Source: Jiangella sp. DSM 45060
Lineage (GTDB): Bacteria; Actinomycetota; Actinomycetes; Jiangellales; Jiangellaceae
NCBI RefSeq assembly: GCF_900105175.1
Contig: NZ_LT629771.1
Coordinates: forward strand, 3,472,001-3,536,000
Direction: 5' to 3'
Length of the DNA: 64,000 nt
The translations under genes and the position numbers were made by a program. Positions 33,396 to 41,902 of this stretch are shown piece after piece (positions within the stretch are counted from its first letter, which is position 1; each line of letters starts with the position of its first letter). Under the pieces are notes generated by a model. The model did no database searches. It had not been told where the DNA came from and was given only the letters and a program-made list of their open reading frames with translations.

Positions 33396-33632
33396 CTAGA
33401 GCCGCTCCCCGCGGGCCAGCAGCTCCGCCACGACGGCGTCGATGCCGCGCTTGTCGATGGTCCTGATGCCGCGCGCCGAGACGGTGATCCTGACCGTGCG
33501 GCCCAGCGACGGGACCCAGTAGCGCCTGCGCTGGAGGTTGGGGTCGAACCGGCGTTTCGTGCGGCGGTGGGAGTGCGAGATCGCGTGGCCGAAACCCGGC
33601 GTGGCGCCGGTGACCTGGCAGCGTGCGGACAT
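33396..33632 (-). CDS. rpmB2: Ribosomal protein L28, zinc-free paralogue
   Basis: 78-aa L28. [34 protein letters not shown] is the family N-terminus, but CQVTG replaces the CxxCG zinc knuckle of the C+ form, and no other cysteine occurs. It is therefore the zinc-independent copy typical of Zur regulons. Its TAG abuts the S14 ATG. It lies 31 bases after the COG0523 gene. Confidence 0.95.
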   Translation of the reverse strand: MSARCQVTGATPGFGHAISHSHRRTKRRFDPNLQRRRYWVPSLGRTVRITVSARGIRTIDKRGIDAVVAELLARGERL

Positions 33633-33663
33633 GGTGGTGCCTTCCTGTGGAGAAGTGGCGTTC

Positions 33664-34809
33664 TCAGAGCGAGCTGTGGATATCGCCCAGCCAGGCCTCG
33701 AACCCGTCGCCCGCGGCCTCCCAGTACGCCCCGCGGCGCCGCAGTTCGGCGTCGTCGAGCAGGCACCGCTGGAACGCCGCGGCCAGCTCGCCGCGGCCGT
33801 CGTCCATGCCGGTGACGACGATGCGGGTGAAGGGGCGCCGCCGGCCCCACGGCTCGGCGACGCCGATGCTCAGCTGGCCGCCGGCGCCGTCCCATGCGCA
33901 CGCGACGCCCGATCGGGTCGGCAGCCAGAAGCAGCCGCGGGATCGACGCGGGCCGCCGCCGAGGTCGGCGATGCCGGCGTACAAGCGGTCCGGATGGAAG
34001 GGGCGGTCGGAGCGCAGGTCCAGCCGCCAGACGTGCCCGCCGGCGTACGCCGGCAGCGGACCGGGCCGCACCTGCGCCACCCACGCCTCGGCGGCCGCGT
34101 GGTCGTGGAGGCCGGCCAGCAGCCGGCCCGCGTCCACCCCGCCGTCGCCGGCCCTGCCGGCCTCGTCGCCCGCGCCGGCCTCGCCGGCCGAGCCGGCCGA
34201 GCCGGCCGAGCCGGCCGAGCCGGAGACGAGCGCGCCGGGGCGGGCCAGGGTCCGGATCAGCTCCAGTTCGGCGGTGCCGGCCGTTCCGGCGATGGTGACG
34301 GCGTCGGCGTACTCGACCTGGGCGGCGCCGACCTCGGCCACGCCGCGGCGATCGTCGGCGGAGGTGTGCACGCCGCGTTCGCACAGCAGCTCGTCGCCGA
34401 GGAGGTCGTCCGCCAGCCGATCGCCGTCGATCGCGCAGACGACGCCGGCGATGCGCACGTGCCGCAGCCGCGCATCGCGGGCGGCGACGCGGCAGACCTG
34501 CTGCGCCTCGGCGCCGGCCGGCAACTGCGCGACGACGGCGCCCCAGCGTTCGGCCGCGGCCAGCCGGACCAGCGTCGGCACGATGTCCTCGCGGATGGCA
34601 CAGCTGACGCACGCGTGCTCGAGGTCGATCCGCTCGTCCTCGACCACGCCGGACACGTCGCTCACCGTCCGCAGCAACACGCTCCGGCCGACGTCGATGC
34701 GGTGATGTACGACAACGGCATCGGGCAGATCCCACTGCAACGCGATGGTCGCCGCCGCCATCGCCTCGGGCGCGACGCCGGTCACCAGAACGACGGGTGT
34801 GGTGCGCAT
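33664..34809 (-). CDS. COG0523/CobW-like protein without a P-loop
   Basis: 381-aa member of the COG0523 family, which includes zinc chaperones such as YciC/ZagA. The N-terminus [20 protein letters not shown] stands where the family has a GxxxxGKT Walker A, so nucleotide binding looks lost. The metal motif is [16 protein letters not shown] (Cys67, Cys70; the usual CxCC is CVSC). A CobW_C-like domain covers about 240-381 ([18 protein letters not shown]). A Ser-Ala-Gly repeat lies in the linker. ATG 34809 has AAAGAG seven bases upstream. First gene of the zinc operon. Confidence 0.85.
   Translation of the reverse strand: MRTTPVVLVTGVAPEAMAAATIALQWDLPDAVVVHHRIDVGRSVLLRTVSDVSGVVEDERIDLEHACVSCAIREDIVPTLVRLAAAERWGAVVAQLPAGAEAQQVCRVAARDARLRHVRIAGVVCAIDGDRLADDLLGDELLCERGVHTSADDRRGVAEVGAAQVEYADAVTIAGTAGTAELELIRTLARPGALVSGSAGSAGSAGSAGEAGAGDEAGRAGDGGVDAGRLLAGLHDHAAAEAWVAQVRPGPLPAYAGGHVWRLDLRSDRPFHPDRLYAGIADLGGGPRRSRGCFWLPTRSGVACAWDGAGGQLSIGVAEPWGRRRPFTRIVVTGMDDGRGELAAAFQRCLLDDAELRRRGAYWEAAGDGFEAWLGDIHSSL
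34183..34223. repeat. 9-bp tandem repeat GCCGGCCGA, 4.5 copies
   Basis: Units start at 34183, 34192, 34201 and 34210, with a partial unit at 34219. It lies inside the COG0523 gene and encodes a Ser-Ala-Gly linker. In frame (9 bp), so copy-number change would alter only linker length. Confidence 0.9.
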
Positions 34810-34821
34810 GCTCAACTCTTT

Positions 34822-34844
34822 CTAACGAGAATCAACCTCATTAG
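34822..34844. promoter_or_regulatory. Zur box
   Basis: A 23-bp dyad with arms CTAACGAG and CTCATTAG (7 of 8 pairs) around AATCAAC. Read on the minus strand it matches the actinobacterial Zur consensus TAATGAAAATGATTTTCATTA at about 16 of 21 positions. TAGGGT (34856-34851, minus strand) is a good -10 box just upstream, so the site overlaps the transcription start. Zinc-loaded Zur would repress the whole seven-gene operon. Confidence 0.85.
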
Positions 34845-35012
34845 TGCGTCACCCTAGCACCACCCACGTCCCCTCGTTGCGGGCCGACGCCGCGATCGCC
34901 TCGGTGGCCAGAGGCGCGGATGCACCCGGAACCAGAACTCGTCGATGAGGCCGAGACGGGTCGGGGTGTGCGCGATGATCTCCCCATGCCGGCGACGCGA
35001 GGAACCGCGGTC

Positions 35013-35843
35013 ATGCGGCCGCAGCTGCCGAGCGCCAGGCGCGCTGCCGCGGCGCTGCTGGCGGCGGCCGCGCTGCTGACCGGCTGTGGCGACGACGGCG
35101 CCGTCGACGGCGTGCGGCTGCCGCCCGAGGGCGCCCGCGTCGACTACCAGCTGGGCGGCCCGTATCCGCCGTCCGACGGGGTGGAGGTGGTGATCCGCGA
35201 CGTCACCGCCGAGCCGGTGCCGGACCGCTACGGCATCTGCTACGTCAACGCGTTCCAGACCCAGCCCGGCACGCTGGAGCAGTGGCGGCGAGAGCACGAC
35301 GACCTGCTGCTGCGCGACGACGACGGCGAACTGGTCACCGACCCGGACTGGCCGGACGAGGCGCTGCTCGACACGTCCACCGAGGCGAACCGGGAGGCGC
35401 TGGCCGGGGTCGTCGGCGCGGACCTCGAGCGGTGCGCGCGGGCCGGCTTCGCCGCCGTCGAACCGGACAACCTCGATTCGTGGACCCGTTCCCACGGCCT
35501 GCTCGACGACGCCGACAACCTGGCGTTCGCCGCGCTGCTGGCCGAGCGGGCGCACGAGCTCGGCCTGGCCATCGCGCAGAAGAACGCCCCGGAACTGGGC
35601 GCCGCCGGCCGCGACACCGCGCACCTCGACTTCGCCATCGCCGAGGAGTGCGAGGTCCACGACGAGTGCGCCGCCTACGCCGACGTTTACGGGCGGCACG
35701 TCATCGAGATCGAGTACGCCGACAACGGCCGCGACGCGTTCGCCGCCGCCTGCGCCGACCGCGGCGAGGAGATCTCGGTGCTGCTGCGCGACCGCGACGT
35801 CCTCCCGGCCGGCGCGGACGGCTACGTGGCGCAGTGGTGCTAG
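35013..35843 (+). CDS. GH114-like endo-alpha-1,4-polygalactosaminidase lipoprotein
   Basis: 276-aa lipoprotein (AAALLTGC lipobox). The TIM-barrel pattern VDYQLGGPYPPSDGVEVVIRDVTAEPV, RYGICYVNAFQTQPG, GFAAVEPDNLDSW, LGLAIAQKNAPEL and ISVLLRDRDV matches the TM1410/GH114 family, which cleaves galactosaminoglycan-type exopolymers. The catalytic acidic pair is probably in AVEPDNLD and FAIAEECE. ATG 35013 is preferred because GAGGA lies nine bases upstream; ATG 34986 is an alternative. It stands alone, with a hairpin after the stop. Confidence 0.8.
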   Translation: MRPQLPSARRAAAALLAAAALLTGCGDDGAVDGVRLPPEGARVDYQLGGPYPPSDGVEVVIRDVTAEPVPDRYGICYVNAFQTQPGTLEQWRREHDDLLLRDDDGELVTDPDWPDEALLDTSTEANREALAGVVGADLERCARAGFAAVEPDNLDSWTRSHGLLDDADNLAFAALLAERAHELGLAIAQKNAPELGAAGRDTAHLDFAIAEECEVHDECAAYADVYGRHVIEIEYADNGRDAFAAACADRGEEISVLLRDRDVLPAGADGYVAQWC

Positions 35844-35881
35844 CGCTCATCGGCGCACCGGGCCGCGCGGGCCGACGAGCG
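35844..35881. terminator. Hairpin after the GH114-like gene
   Basis: CGCTCATCGGC and GCCGACGAGCG pair with one mismatch around a 16-base loop, directly after the TAG. It lies between convergent genes and may stop transcription from both. Confidence 0.5.
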
Positions 35882-35889
35882 GAGGCGAG

Positions 35890-36900
35890 TCAGGCCAGGC
35901 GGGGGTCGACGTGGACCTTGGGGGCGGGTCCGGTGGGGAGCGTCCCGGCCAGGACGGCGGCGACGTCGGACAGGCCGACCGTGGCGCCGACCAGCGGGCG
36001 CGGGTCGACCGCGCCGCTCGCGTACGCCTCGATCGTCGCGGCCAGGCCGGGCGACGCGGAGAGGATGCCGGCCGCGGTGACGTCGGCGAGCACCAGCTGA
36101 CGGGTGTCGAGCCGGCTCGGCGTGGCGGACAGCCCGATGTAGACGACCCGCCCGCCGGGCTCGACCAGCTCGACGGCGCGCGCGGGCAGATGGGCGGCGT
36201 TGGTGGCGTCGACGACGGCGTCGAACGGCAGGTCCGGCAGTTCGTCCTCGGTCCACGCGTGCTCGAACCCCAGCGACCGGGCGAACTCCAGCGACGCCTC
36301 GGTGCGGCCCATCAGATGCACCTCGGCGCCGTCGGCGCGGGCGAACATCGCCGCCATCAGCCCGATGGTGCCGGGCCCGAACACCAGCACCCGGTCGCCC
36401 GGGCCGGCGCCGGTGGCCCGGGCCGCCCGCAGCGCGTTGCCGCCCGGCTCGACCAGCGCGCCCAGAACGGCGTCGACGGAGCCGGGCAGCGCGTGCAGCG
36501 ACGACGCCGGGACGGCCAGCTGCTCGGCCAGCGCGCCGGGCCGGCCGTCGCGCACGCCGACCTCCTGCCGCGCCTCGCACACGTGCTGCCGTCCGCGGCG
36601 GCAGCGCCGGCAGGTCCCGTCGCCGATCATGGTGTCGCCCATGACCCGCCGCCCCAGCCACGCGGGGTCCACGCCGGACCCGACGGACGCGACGACGCCG
36701 GCCCACTCGTGACCGGGCCGCAGCGGGTACGTCGTGTGCCCGGAGCGCAGGTAGGCCATGTCGCCGCTGAAGAACTCGGCGTCGGTGCCGCAGACGCCGG
36801 CCCGCTCGACGTCGACGACGACCTCGCCGGGCGCCGCGACGGGGCGCGGCACGTCCTGCACCCCGCCCGCGCCGGGTCCGGTCAGCACGAAGGCTCTCAT
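35890..36900 (-). CDS. Zinc-type alcohol/polyol dehydrogenase
   Basis: 336-aa medium-chain dehydrogenase. The catalytic zinc residues are in AGVCGTDAEFF and GHEWAGVV; the four structural cysteines are reduced to CRRCRRGRQHVC, so the lobe zinc site is atypical. The NAD motif is VFGPGTIGLMAAMFA. It resembles threonine/sorbitol or galactitol dehydrogenases. With IlvD/EDD and SDR genes nearby it probably oxidises a sugar or sugar alcohol to feed a sugar-acid route. ATG 36900 overlaps the IclR gene TGA. Confidence 0.85.
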   Translation of the reverse strand: MRAFVLTGPGAGGVQDVPRPVAAPGEVVVDVERAGVCGTDAEFFSGDMAYLRSGHTTYPLRPGHEWAGVVASVGSGVDPAWLGRRVMGDTMIGDGTCRRCRRGRQHVCEARQEVGVRDGRPGALAEQLAVPASSLHALPGSVDAVLGALVEPGGNALRAARATGAGPGDRVLVFGPGTIGLMAAMFARADGAEVHLMGRTEASLEFARSLGFEHAWTEDELPDLPFDAVVDATNAAHLPARAVELVEPGGRVVYIGLSATPSRLDTRQLVLADVTAAGILSASPGLAATIEAYASGAVDPRPLVGATVGLSDVAAVLAGTLPTGPAPKVHVDPRLA

Positions 36901-37718
36901 CGGCGCTCCCCCAGCCGGCCGAGCACGCCACGGATCTCGTCGACGGCGTCGACGAGCACGGCCAGCGGCGTGCGGAAGGTCAGCGCGCTGACGCTGATCG
37001 CGCCCGACGGCGCGCCCGACGGCGCACCCGACGGCACGCCCGGCGCCAGCGCGTACACCGGCAGCGCCAGGCAGGCGACGCCGGTCTCGTTCTCCTCGTC
37101 GTCCAGGGCGTAGCCGCGCTGACGGACGGCCGCCAGCTCGGCGGCCAGGTCACCGGCGGTGACGCGGGTGCGCGGCGTCCGCCGCGGCAGCGGCCCGGCG
37201 CCCACCCACGCGGCCACCGCGGCCGGCGTCGGCAGCGAGTACGCCAGCAGCAGCTTCCCGACCCCGGTCGAGTGGGCCGGGTTGCGCCCGCCGACGACCG
37301 ACGTCAGCCGGGCGGCGCCGCTCGGCGGGTCGACCTTGGCGCGGTACACGACCTCGCGGCCGTCGAGCACCGCGTAGTGGGTGGTCTCACCGAACCGGGC
37401 CGCCAGCGTCTCGAGCACCGGCAGCAGCCGGACGTGCTCGGGCCGGGCCTCGTGGTGCGCGAACGCCAGCCGCAGGAACTCGTCACCCAGCACGTAGTGG
37501 CCGCGGGCGTCCTGACCGGCGAACCCGGCCCGGCGCAGCGACCGCAGCGCGCGGTGCACCGTCGGCTTGGGGCTGCCGACGACGCGGGTCAGCTCGTCCA
37601 GCCCGACTCCGCCCGGGTGGGAGGCCAGCTCCTTGAGCACGGCGAGCACGCGGTCGGAGCCGACCACCCGGTCGCCCTCTTGACCGGGACGGTCGTCGCC
37701 CGCCACGATGTCTCGCAC
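36897..37718 (-). CDS. IclR-family regulator
   Basis: 273-aa regulator. The N-terminal winged helix is RVLAVLKELASHPGGVGLDELTRVVGSPKPTVHRALRSLRRAGF; the effector domain includes ETTHYAVLDGREVVYRAKVDP and STGVGKLLLAY. A Pro-Ser-Gly-Ala repeat sits before the final helix. It is divergent from the dehydratase gene and translationally coupled to the dehydrogenase gene, so it should control both sides in response to a sugar-acid intermediate. GTG 37718 follows TACTAT by seven bases (leaderless). Confidence 0.88.
   Translation of the reverse strand: MRDIVAGDDRPGQEGDRVVGSDRVLAVLKELASHPGGVGLDELTRVVGSPKPTVHRALRSLRRAGFAGQDARGHYVLGDEFLRLAFAHHEARPEHVRLLPVLETLAARFGETTHYAVLDGREVVYRAKVDPPSGAARLTSVVGGRNPAHSTGVGKLLLAYSLPTPAAVAAWVGAGPLPRRTPRTRVTAGDLAAELAAVRQRGYALDDEENETGVACLALPVYALAPGVPSGAPSGAPSGAISVSALTFRTPLAVLVDAVDEIRGVLGRLGERR
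37009..37044. repeat. 12-bp tandem repeat in the IclR gene
   Basis: Three imperfect units of GGCGCGCCCGAC (third unit GGCACGCCCGGC) encode repeated Pro-Ser-Gly-Ala. In frame; probably a loop insertion. Confidence 0.75.
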
Positions 37719-37725
37719 GTTCCAG

Positions 37726-37749
37726 ATAGTAGATTGACGTGTCGATAAT
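37726..37749. promoter_or_regulatory. Divergent promoter region, IclR / dehydratase
   Basis: Minus-strand TACTAT (37731-37726) ends seven bases before the IclR GTG. Plus-strand GATAAT (37744-37749) serves the dehydratase gene, which has GGAAGAGAG as ribosome site. The 46-base gap leaves room for one shared IclR operator; no clear dyad is visible. Confidence 0.5.
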
Positions 37750-37764
37750 CGGAAGAGAGCGGCC

Positions 37765-39480
37765 GTGACCGAGCTCCGCAGCGCCCAGTGGTACGGCGGC
37801 GACGGCCGCGACGCCTACATCCACCGCGCCTGGATGCGCCGCGGCCTGCCCGACGACGCGTTCACCGGCCGGCCGCAGATCGCCATCGCCAACACCGCGT
37901 CCGACCTGACGCCGTGCAACCGGCACCTGGACGAGGTGGCGCGGTCGGTGCGCGACGGCGTCCACGAGGCCGGCGGCATCGCGCTGGAGCTGCCCGCGCT
38001 GTCGCTGGGCGAGACGCAGTTACGGCCCACCGCCATGCTGTGGCGCAACCTCGCCGCCATGGCCACCGAGGAGATGCTGCGCGGCAACCCGGTCGACGGC
38101 GTCGTGCTGCTCGGCGGCTGCGACAAGACCATCCCGGCGCTGCTCATGGCGGCCGCGTCGGTCGACCTGCCGGCCGTCGTCGTGCCCGGCGGGCCGATGC
38201 TCACCGGCACCTTCCGCGGCGTCCCGCTGGGCTGCGGCACCGACGTCTGGCGGCTGTCCGAGGAGGTCCGCGCCGGGACGCTCTCGCGCGACGACTTCAC
38301 CCGCTCCGAGTCGGCGATGATCCGCAGCAAGGGCCACTGCAACACCATGGGCACCGCGTCGACGATGGGCCTGCTGGCCGAGGCGCTGGGCATGGTCGTC
38401 CCGGGTGTCGCGGGCACCCCGGCGCCGGACAGCCGGCTGTTGGCCGCCGCGCACGGCACCGGCCGGCTGGCCGTCGAGCTGGTCGCCGCGGACCGCCGAC
38501 CGAGCACCGTCCTGACCAGGGCGTCGTTCCACAACGCCATCGTGACGCTGGCGGCCATCGGCGGCTCGACCAACGCCGTCGTGCACCTGCTCGCCATCGC
38601 CGGGCGCCTGGGCATCGAGCTCACGCTGGACGACGTCGACCGCATCGGCTCGCGCGTCCCCGTGCTGGTCGACCTGCTGCCGGCCGGCCGGTTCCTGATG
38701 GACGACCTGCACCGCGCCGGGGGGCTGCCGGCCGTGCTGCGCGAGGTGCGCGACCTGCTCGACCCCACAGCGCTGACGGTGACCGGCCGGCCGCTGGTCG
38801 AGTACCTCGACGACGCCGAGATCTTCGACGCCGAGGTCATCCGGCCGCGGTCGGCGCCGCTGGTCGAGGAGGGCGGCATCGCGGTGCTGCGCGGCAACCT
38901 GGCGCCCCGCGGCGCTGTCATCAAGCCCGCCGCCGCGTCACCGGGGCTGCTGCGCCATCGAGGCCCGGCGGTGGTGTTCGACAGCATCGAGGACCTGCAC
39001 GCCCGCATCGACGACCCGGACCTCGATGTGACGGCCGACTCCGTCCTGGTGCTGCGCGGCTGCGGCCCGAAGGGCTACCCCGGCATGCCGGAGGTGTCGA
39101 ACCTGCCGCTGCCGGCGAAGCTGCTGGGCCAGGGCGTGCGCGACATGGTCCGGGTGTGCGACGGCCGGATGAGCGGCACCGCCTACGGCACGGTCGTGCT
39201 GCACGTCGCGCCGGAGGCGGCCGACGGCGGGCCGCTCGCGCTGGTGCGCACCGGCGACGTCGTCAGCCTGGACGTCGCCGCGCGGCGCATCGACGTCGAG
39301 GTGGACGACGACGAGCTGGCCGCGCGCTCCCCCAGCCGGGCCACCGTCGACGGCTACGCCCGCCCGGCCCGCGGCTGGGAACGGCTCTACGTCGACCACG
39401 TGCTCCAGGCCGACACCGGCGCCGACCTCGACTTCCTGCTCGGCTCCAGCGGATCGGAGGTCAGCCGTGAATCGCACTGA
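37765..39480 (+). CDS. IlvD/EDD-family sugar-acid dehydratase
   Basis: 571-aa [2Fe-2S] dehydratase. Cluster and active-site residues: Cys51 (SDLTPCNRHL), Cys119 with Lys121 (LLGGCDKTIP), Cys192 (SKGHCNTMGTAST). The C-terminal beta-barrel holds GPKGYPGMPEV and CDGRMSGTAYG. Length and context favour a pentonate/hexonate dehydratase (arabonate, xylonate, fuconate type), forming a 2-keto-3-deoxy acid, rather than dihydroxyacid dehydratase of branched-chain synthesis. GTG start. Overlaps the SDR gene by 14 bases. Confidence 0.9.
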   Translation: MTELRSAQWYGGDGRDAYIHRAWMRRGLPDDAFTGRPQIAIANTASDLTPCNRHLDEVARSVRDGVHEAGGIALELPALSLGETQLRPTAMLWRNLAAMATEEMLRGNPVDGVVLLGGCDKTIPALLMAAASVDLPAVVVPGGPMLTGTFRGVPLGCGTDVWRLSEEVRAGTLSRDDFTRSESAMIRSKGHCNTMGTASTMGLLAEALGMVVPGVAGTPAPDSRLLAAAHGTGRLAVELVAADRRPSTVLTRASFHNAIVTLAAIGGSTNAVVHLLAIAGRLGIELTLDDVDRIGSRVPVLVDLLPAGRFLMDDLHRAGGLPAVLREVRDLLDPTALTVTGRPLVEYLDDAEIFDAEVIRPRSAPLVEEGGIAVLRGNLAPRGAVIKPAAASPGLLRHRGPAVVFDSIEDLHARIDDPDLDVTADSVLVLRGCGPKGYPGMPEVSNLPLPAKLLGQGVRDMVRVCDGRMSGTAYGTVVLHVAPEAADGGPLALVRTGDVVSLDVAARRIDVEVDDDELAARSPSRATVDGYARPARGWERLYVDHVLQADTGADLDFLLGSSGSEVSRESH

Positions 39481-40141
39481 CACCAGGACGGCGCTCGTCA
39501 CCGGCGGCGGCAGCGGGCTCGGCGCGGCCGCCGCCGAACGCCTGCGCGCCGACGGTTACACCGTCACCACCCTCGACCTGCACGGCGCCGACGTCGTCGC
39601 GGACATCACCGACGAGGCGGCGCTGGCGCGCATCGGCCCGGTCGACGTGCTGGTCAACTCGGCCGGCGTCGTCGGCCCGAACCGGCCACTGCACGAGACG
39701 ACGGCGGACGAGTGGCGCCGCGTCTTCGAGGTCAACGTCGTCGGCACCGTCAACACCATGCGCGCGTTCGTCCCGGGCATGCGCGAGCGCGGCTGGGGCC
39801 GCGTCGTCAACCTCGCCAGCATGGCCGGCAAGGACGGCAACCCGAACCTGTCCGTCTATTCGGCGTCGAAGGCCGCCGTCATCGGGCTCACGAAATCCGC
39901 CGGCAAGGAGCTCGCCACCAGCGGCGTCCTCGTCAACGCCATCGCGCCGGCCGTCATCGCCACACCGATGAACGACGCCACCGAGCCCGGCGTGCTCGAG
40001 CACATCACCAGCCTCATCCCGATGAAGCGGGTCGGCCGGCCCGAGGAGGTGGCCGAGCTGATCGCGTTCCTGTGCTCGGACCGGGTCAGCTTCTCCACCG
40101 GCGCCGTCTACGACATCAGCGGCGGCCGGGCGACCTACTGA
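39467..40141 (+). CDS. Short-chain dehydrogenase/reductase
   Basis: 224-aa classical SDR. NAD motif TGGGSGLGAAAAERL, acidic DLHGADVVADI (NAD preference), NSAGVVG, catalytic YSASK. The start overlaps the dehydratase end by 14 bases, so translation is coupled. It likely oxidises the 2-keto-3-deoxy acid made by the dehydratase, as in non-phosphorylating fucose/rhamnose routes; this is inference. Confidence 0.88.
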   Translation: MNRTDTRTALVTGGGSGLGAAAAERLRADGYTVTTLDLHGADVVADITDEAALARIGPVDVLVNSAGVVGPNRPLHETTADEWRRVFEVNVVGTVNTMRAFVPGMRERGWGRVVNLASMAGKDGNPNLSVYSASKAAVIGLTKSAGKELATSGVLVNAIAPAVIATPMNDATEPGVLEHITSLIPMKRVGRPEEVAELIAFLCSDRVSFSTGAVYDISGGRATY

Positions 40142-40437
40142 GCGACGGCCGCGGGCTCGCGCACGACGCGGCGCTCGAACCAGACCGTCATGAACGGCGG
40201 GATGGCCGAGGCCAGGCCGAGCATCGTCGTGGTGAAGGACCAGCGTTCCGCGCGCCACGCGGCGATGACGGTGACGAGGTAGACGATGAAGACGCCGCCG
40301 TGGATGGGGCCGAAGATCTGCACCCCGATCTCGTTCTCGACCACGACGTACTTGAAGAACATCCCGATCAGCAGGCCGGCCCAGGAGATCCCCTCGGCGA
40401 CGGCGGCGATGCGGAACCAGCGAAGCGCAGCACTCAC
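40135..40437 (-). CDS. DUF3817 small membrane protein
   Basis: 100-aa protein with three membrane segments (RIAAVAEGISWAGLLIGMFFKYV, GPIHGGVFIVYLVTVIAAW, SFTTTMLGLASAIPPFMTVWFE). GPIHG is the hallmark of DUF3817, unknown function, common in actinobacteria. The GTG at 40437 has TAGGGT (40449-40444) six bases upstream and no ribosome site, so it is probably leaderless. It overlaps the SDR gene tail by seven bases. Confidence 0.9.
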   Translation of the reverse strand: MSAALRWFRIAAVAEGISWAGLLIGMFFKYVVVENEIGVQIFGPIHGGVFIVYLVTVIAAWRAERWSFTTTMLGLASAIPPFMTVWFERRVVREPAAVAQ

Positions 40438-40499
40438 CCCGACACCCTACGGGCCGGACGGGACCGCCGCGGAGGCGGCCCCGCCCGGCCCGGCGATCG

Positions 40500-41819
40500 T
40501 CAGGACCCGGTGGCCTCGGCGAACGTGAGGCGGTGGATCGCGCCGGTGCCGGGCGCGACGGTGTCGGTGACGAAGTAGACCTCGCCGTCTGCGTCCGTCC
40601 CGAACGAGGTGATCCGCGGCGGCAGCTGGCCCACCGCGTCGCTGGCGACGTGCCGGCCGCGCCGCTGCTCCTGGACGGCGAACGCCTGGCCGGTGCAGTA
40701 GTCGGCCGCGACGTAGGTGCCGTCGGCGAGGTCCTCGAACTCGTCGCCGCGGTAGACGACGCCGCCCATCACGGCGCACCGGTCGTTGCCGGCCAGACCG
40801 TAGGAGTAGACCGGGTCGGTGTACTGGGCGCGCGGGTTGCAGCGGATGTCGAGGAACGGGTCGGGGCCCTCCCCGGCGCTCGCGGGCTGACGGTGCAGGT
40901 CGTCGCCCTCGCGGCAGGACCAGCCGAAGTTCCAGCCGTCGCGCGGCTGGTCGTCGTCGTCCAGGGAGACGTGGTTGATCTCCTCCCAGCGGTTCTGGCC
41001 GACGTCGCCGATCCAGATCGACTCGGTCCGCTCGTCGATGGAGAACCGCCACGGGTTGCGCAGGCCGTACGCCCAGATCTCCGGCCGGCCGGCGGCGCTG
41101 CGGGCGAACGGGTTGTCGTTCGGGATGCAGTAGAGCCGGCCGTCGCACTCGCGCATGACGTCGATCCGGACGATCTTGCCGAGCAGCGTGCTGAGGTTCT
41201 GCGCGCCGTACAGCGGGTCGTCCGCGCTGCCGCCGTCGCCGGTGCTCCAGTACAGGTAGCCGTCGGGGCCGAACATCAGGTCGCCGCCGTTGTGGTTGCC
41301 GTTGAGGTTGTGCTGCTGACGGAGCACCCGCTCCTCCGTGGCCGGGTCGATGGTCGTCTGTCCCGCGCTGTCGAGCTGGAACCGCGAGACGGTGAGCGCG
41401 CCGTTCTCGACGCCCGTGCCGAGGGCGGTGTACGAGACGAACAGCGTGTGGGTGCGGGCGAAGTCCGGCGACGGCGCCACGCCGAGCAGGCCGCGCTCGT
41501 TGCCGGCGGTGCTGACGCGGCCGGTGAGGTCGAGCAGCGGCTGCGGGTCCAGGACGCCGGTGTCCGGGTGGAACACCAGCACCCGGCCGGCCTTGTCGAC
41601 GACGAACAGCCGGCCGCTGCCGTCGTCGGGCGTGCCGATGGCGGCGAGCCGCAGCCCGGTCGTCGCGACGACCTCGCTGCCGACCTGGAGCTCGGAGACG
41701 GGAAGCGGGCGGTCGTCGCGGCCGGCCTGCGCGGCCGCGGACGTCGCCACGGCGGCGACCAGCAACAGCGGGAGCAGCAGCGCGAGGCGAAGCCTGCGGG
41801 GGACGGGGGTGGCGGGCAT
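40500..41819 (-). CDS. Secreted PQQ-type aldose sugar dehydrogenase-like protein
   Basis: 439-aa exported beta-propeller (signal RRLRLALLLPLLLVAAVATSAAAQA). GSGRLFVVDKAGRVLVF, GNERGLLGVAPSPDFA, HNGGDLMFGPDGYLYWSTGDGG, LGKIVRIDV and EIWAYGLRNPWRFSID match the soluble glucose/sorbosone dehydrogenase family. It would oxidise sugars outside the cell with PQQ as cofactor; whether this host makes PQQ is unknown. AAGGGAG lies seven bases before ATG 41819. Divergent from the sigma factor gene. Confidence 0.88.
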   Translation of the reverse strand: MPATPVPRRLRLALLLPLLLVAAVATSAAAQAGRDDRPLPVSELQVGSEVVATTGLRLAAIGTPDDGSGRLFVVDKAGRVLVFHPDTGVLDPQPLLDLTGRVSTAGNERGLLGVAPSPDFARTHTLFVSYTALGTGVENGALTVSRFQLDSAGQTTIDPATEERVLRQQHNLNGNHNGGDLMFGPDGYLYWSTGDGGSADDPLYGAQNLSTLLGKIVRIDVMRECDGRLYCIPNDNPFARSAAGRPEIWAYGLRNPWRFSIDERTESIWIGDVGQNRWEEINHVSLDDDDQPRDGWNFGWSCREGDDLHRQPASAGEGPDPFLDIRCNPRAQYTDPVYSYGLAGNDRCAVMGGVVYRGDEFEDLADGTYVAADYCTGQAFAVQEQRRGRHVASDAVGQLPPRITSFGTDADGEVYFVTDTVAPGTGAIHRLTFAEATGS

Positions 41820-41902
41820 GGCATCTCCCTTTGACGATGGGTCGATCGCTAGGGCGGCCGGTAATACGTGACACAGCGCCGGAAGGATTGCCTTCCCGCG
41901 AT

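Noticed and set aside
34183-34223. Possible CRISPR-like or intergenic satellite repeat
   Set aside because: Units are 9 bp without spacers, inside a coding gene, and encode a Ser-Ala-Gly linker.
37765-39480. Dihydroxyacid dehydratase of valine/isoleucine synthesis
   Set aside because: Context (IclR, polyol dehydrogenase, SDR) fits sugar-acid catabolism better.
41881-41902. GGAAGG/CCTTCC dyad before the sigma gene as an operator
   Set aside because: Short arms, and the ECF promoter explains the region better.
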